Source of the DNA: Dimorphilus gyrociliatus
Lineage: Eukaryota; Annelida; Polychaeta; Dinophilidae
NCBI GenBank assembly: GCA_904063045.1
Contig: CAJFCJ010000127.1
Location: 1-32,649 of the forward strand
Length of the DNA: 32,649 nucleotides
Direction: 5' to 3'
A program made the position numbers and the translations under genes. Below the pieces are notes generated by a model. It saw only the letters and a list, made by a program, of their open reading frames with translations. It was not told where the DNA came from and searched no databases. Positions 32,505 through 32,649 of the stretch are shown here, in pieces. The number at the start of each line of letters is the position of its first letter. Position 1 is the stretch's first letter.

Positions 32505-32649
32505 CTGAAAAAATATCTATTAATAATGTGAATACGTTAATATTGTCATTACATTATTAATATTAGAACATGAAGTATTCGCTTTAAAGCAAGTTGATAG
32601 TAGCCTAATAGTAAATGTTATTTCCTTTCTCTCTTTTATTACCAAAAAA

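Noticed and set aside
1-32649. CRISPR arrays, bacterial operons, ribosome-binding sites, rRNA
   Set aside because: None seen; spliced animal-type genes, a eukaryotic tRNA and poly(A) signals show that this is nuclear eukaryotic DNA.

Overview
The window looks like nuclear DNA of a small-genome invertebrate animal. It is very A+T-rich by eye, uses the standard code, and has no operons. Its genes are cut by very short GT-AG introns (about 49 to 75 bases in every model I could close), and it holds a eukaryotic tRNA-Ile(AAU) with a Pol III T-tract. The domains are animal-type extracellular modules (LDL-receptor class A, C-type lectin-like, LRR hinge plus 7TM). I cannot name the species; a rotifer, an orthonectid-like animal or another compact lophotrochozoan would all fit.

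Layout. 1-1568 is non-coding, followed by the tRNA-Ile at 1569-1642. 2650-5565 has several copies of a short inverted-repeat element that carries telomere-like GGTTAG runs. 5645-6510 is a decayed MULE/FLYWCH transposase. 7757-9196 (minus) is a complete six-exon gene for a secreted 371-residue protein made of two copies of one extracellular module. 9480-9600 is an unusually G+C-rich island between that gene and a hypothetical ORF. 10585-11430 holds a rhodopsin-type receptor relic (TM5 joined to TM7) and a Tc1/mariner relic. 11995-12956 is a complete four-exon short-chain dehydrogenase. 13654-14810 is a decaying LRR array. 14820-21022 is about 6 kb without a recognisable gene. 21085-22080 (minus) is an intronless, bacterial-looking medium-chain NADPH:quinone oxidoreductase-like gene. 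23301-23881 is a second Tc1/mariner relic with its catalytic core deleted, and two more inverted-repeat elements follow. 25897-30493 is a 13-exon receptor gene. It is followed on the same strand by exons of a degenerate protein-kinase-like domain (30536-31048), and on the opposite strand by a broken paralogue of the receptor ectodomain (31290-32505).

The main product is the 13-exon model. Exon phases agree at every junction and the coding length is exactly 3900 bases, giving a 1299-residue receptor: signal peptide, degenerate SRCR-like modules, a C-type lectin-like domain, about six LDLa modules, leucine-rich repeats, a cysteine hinge and a full seven-helix bundle. It belongs with the LDLa/LRR receptors (GRL101- and relaxin-receptor-like) but carries extra N-terminal modules. 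The two enzymes are ordinary cytosolic oxidoreductases with no visible link to the receptor. All gene models come from reading the sequence alone; no transcript or database evidence was available.
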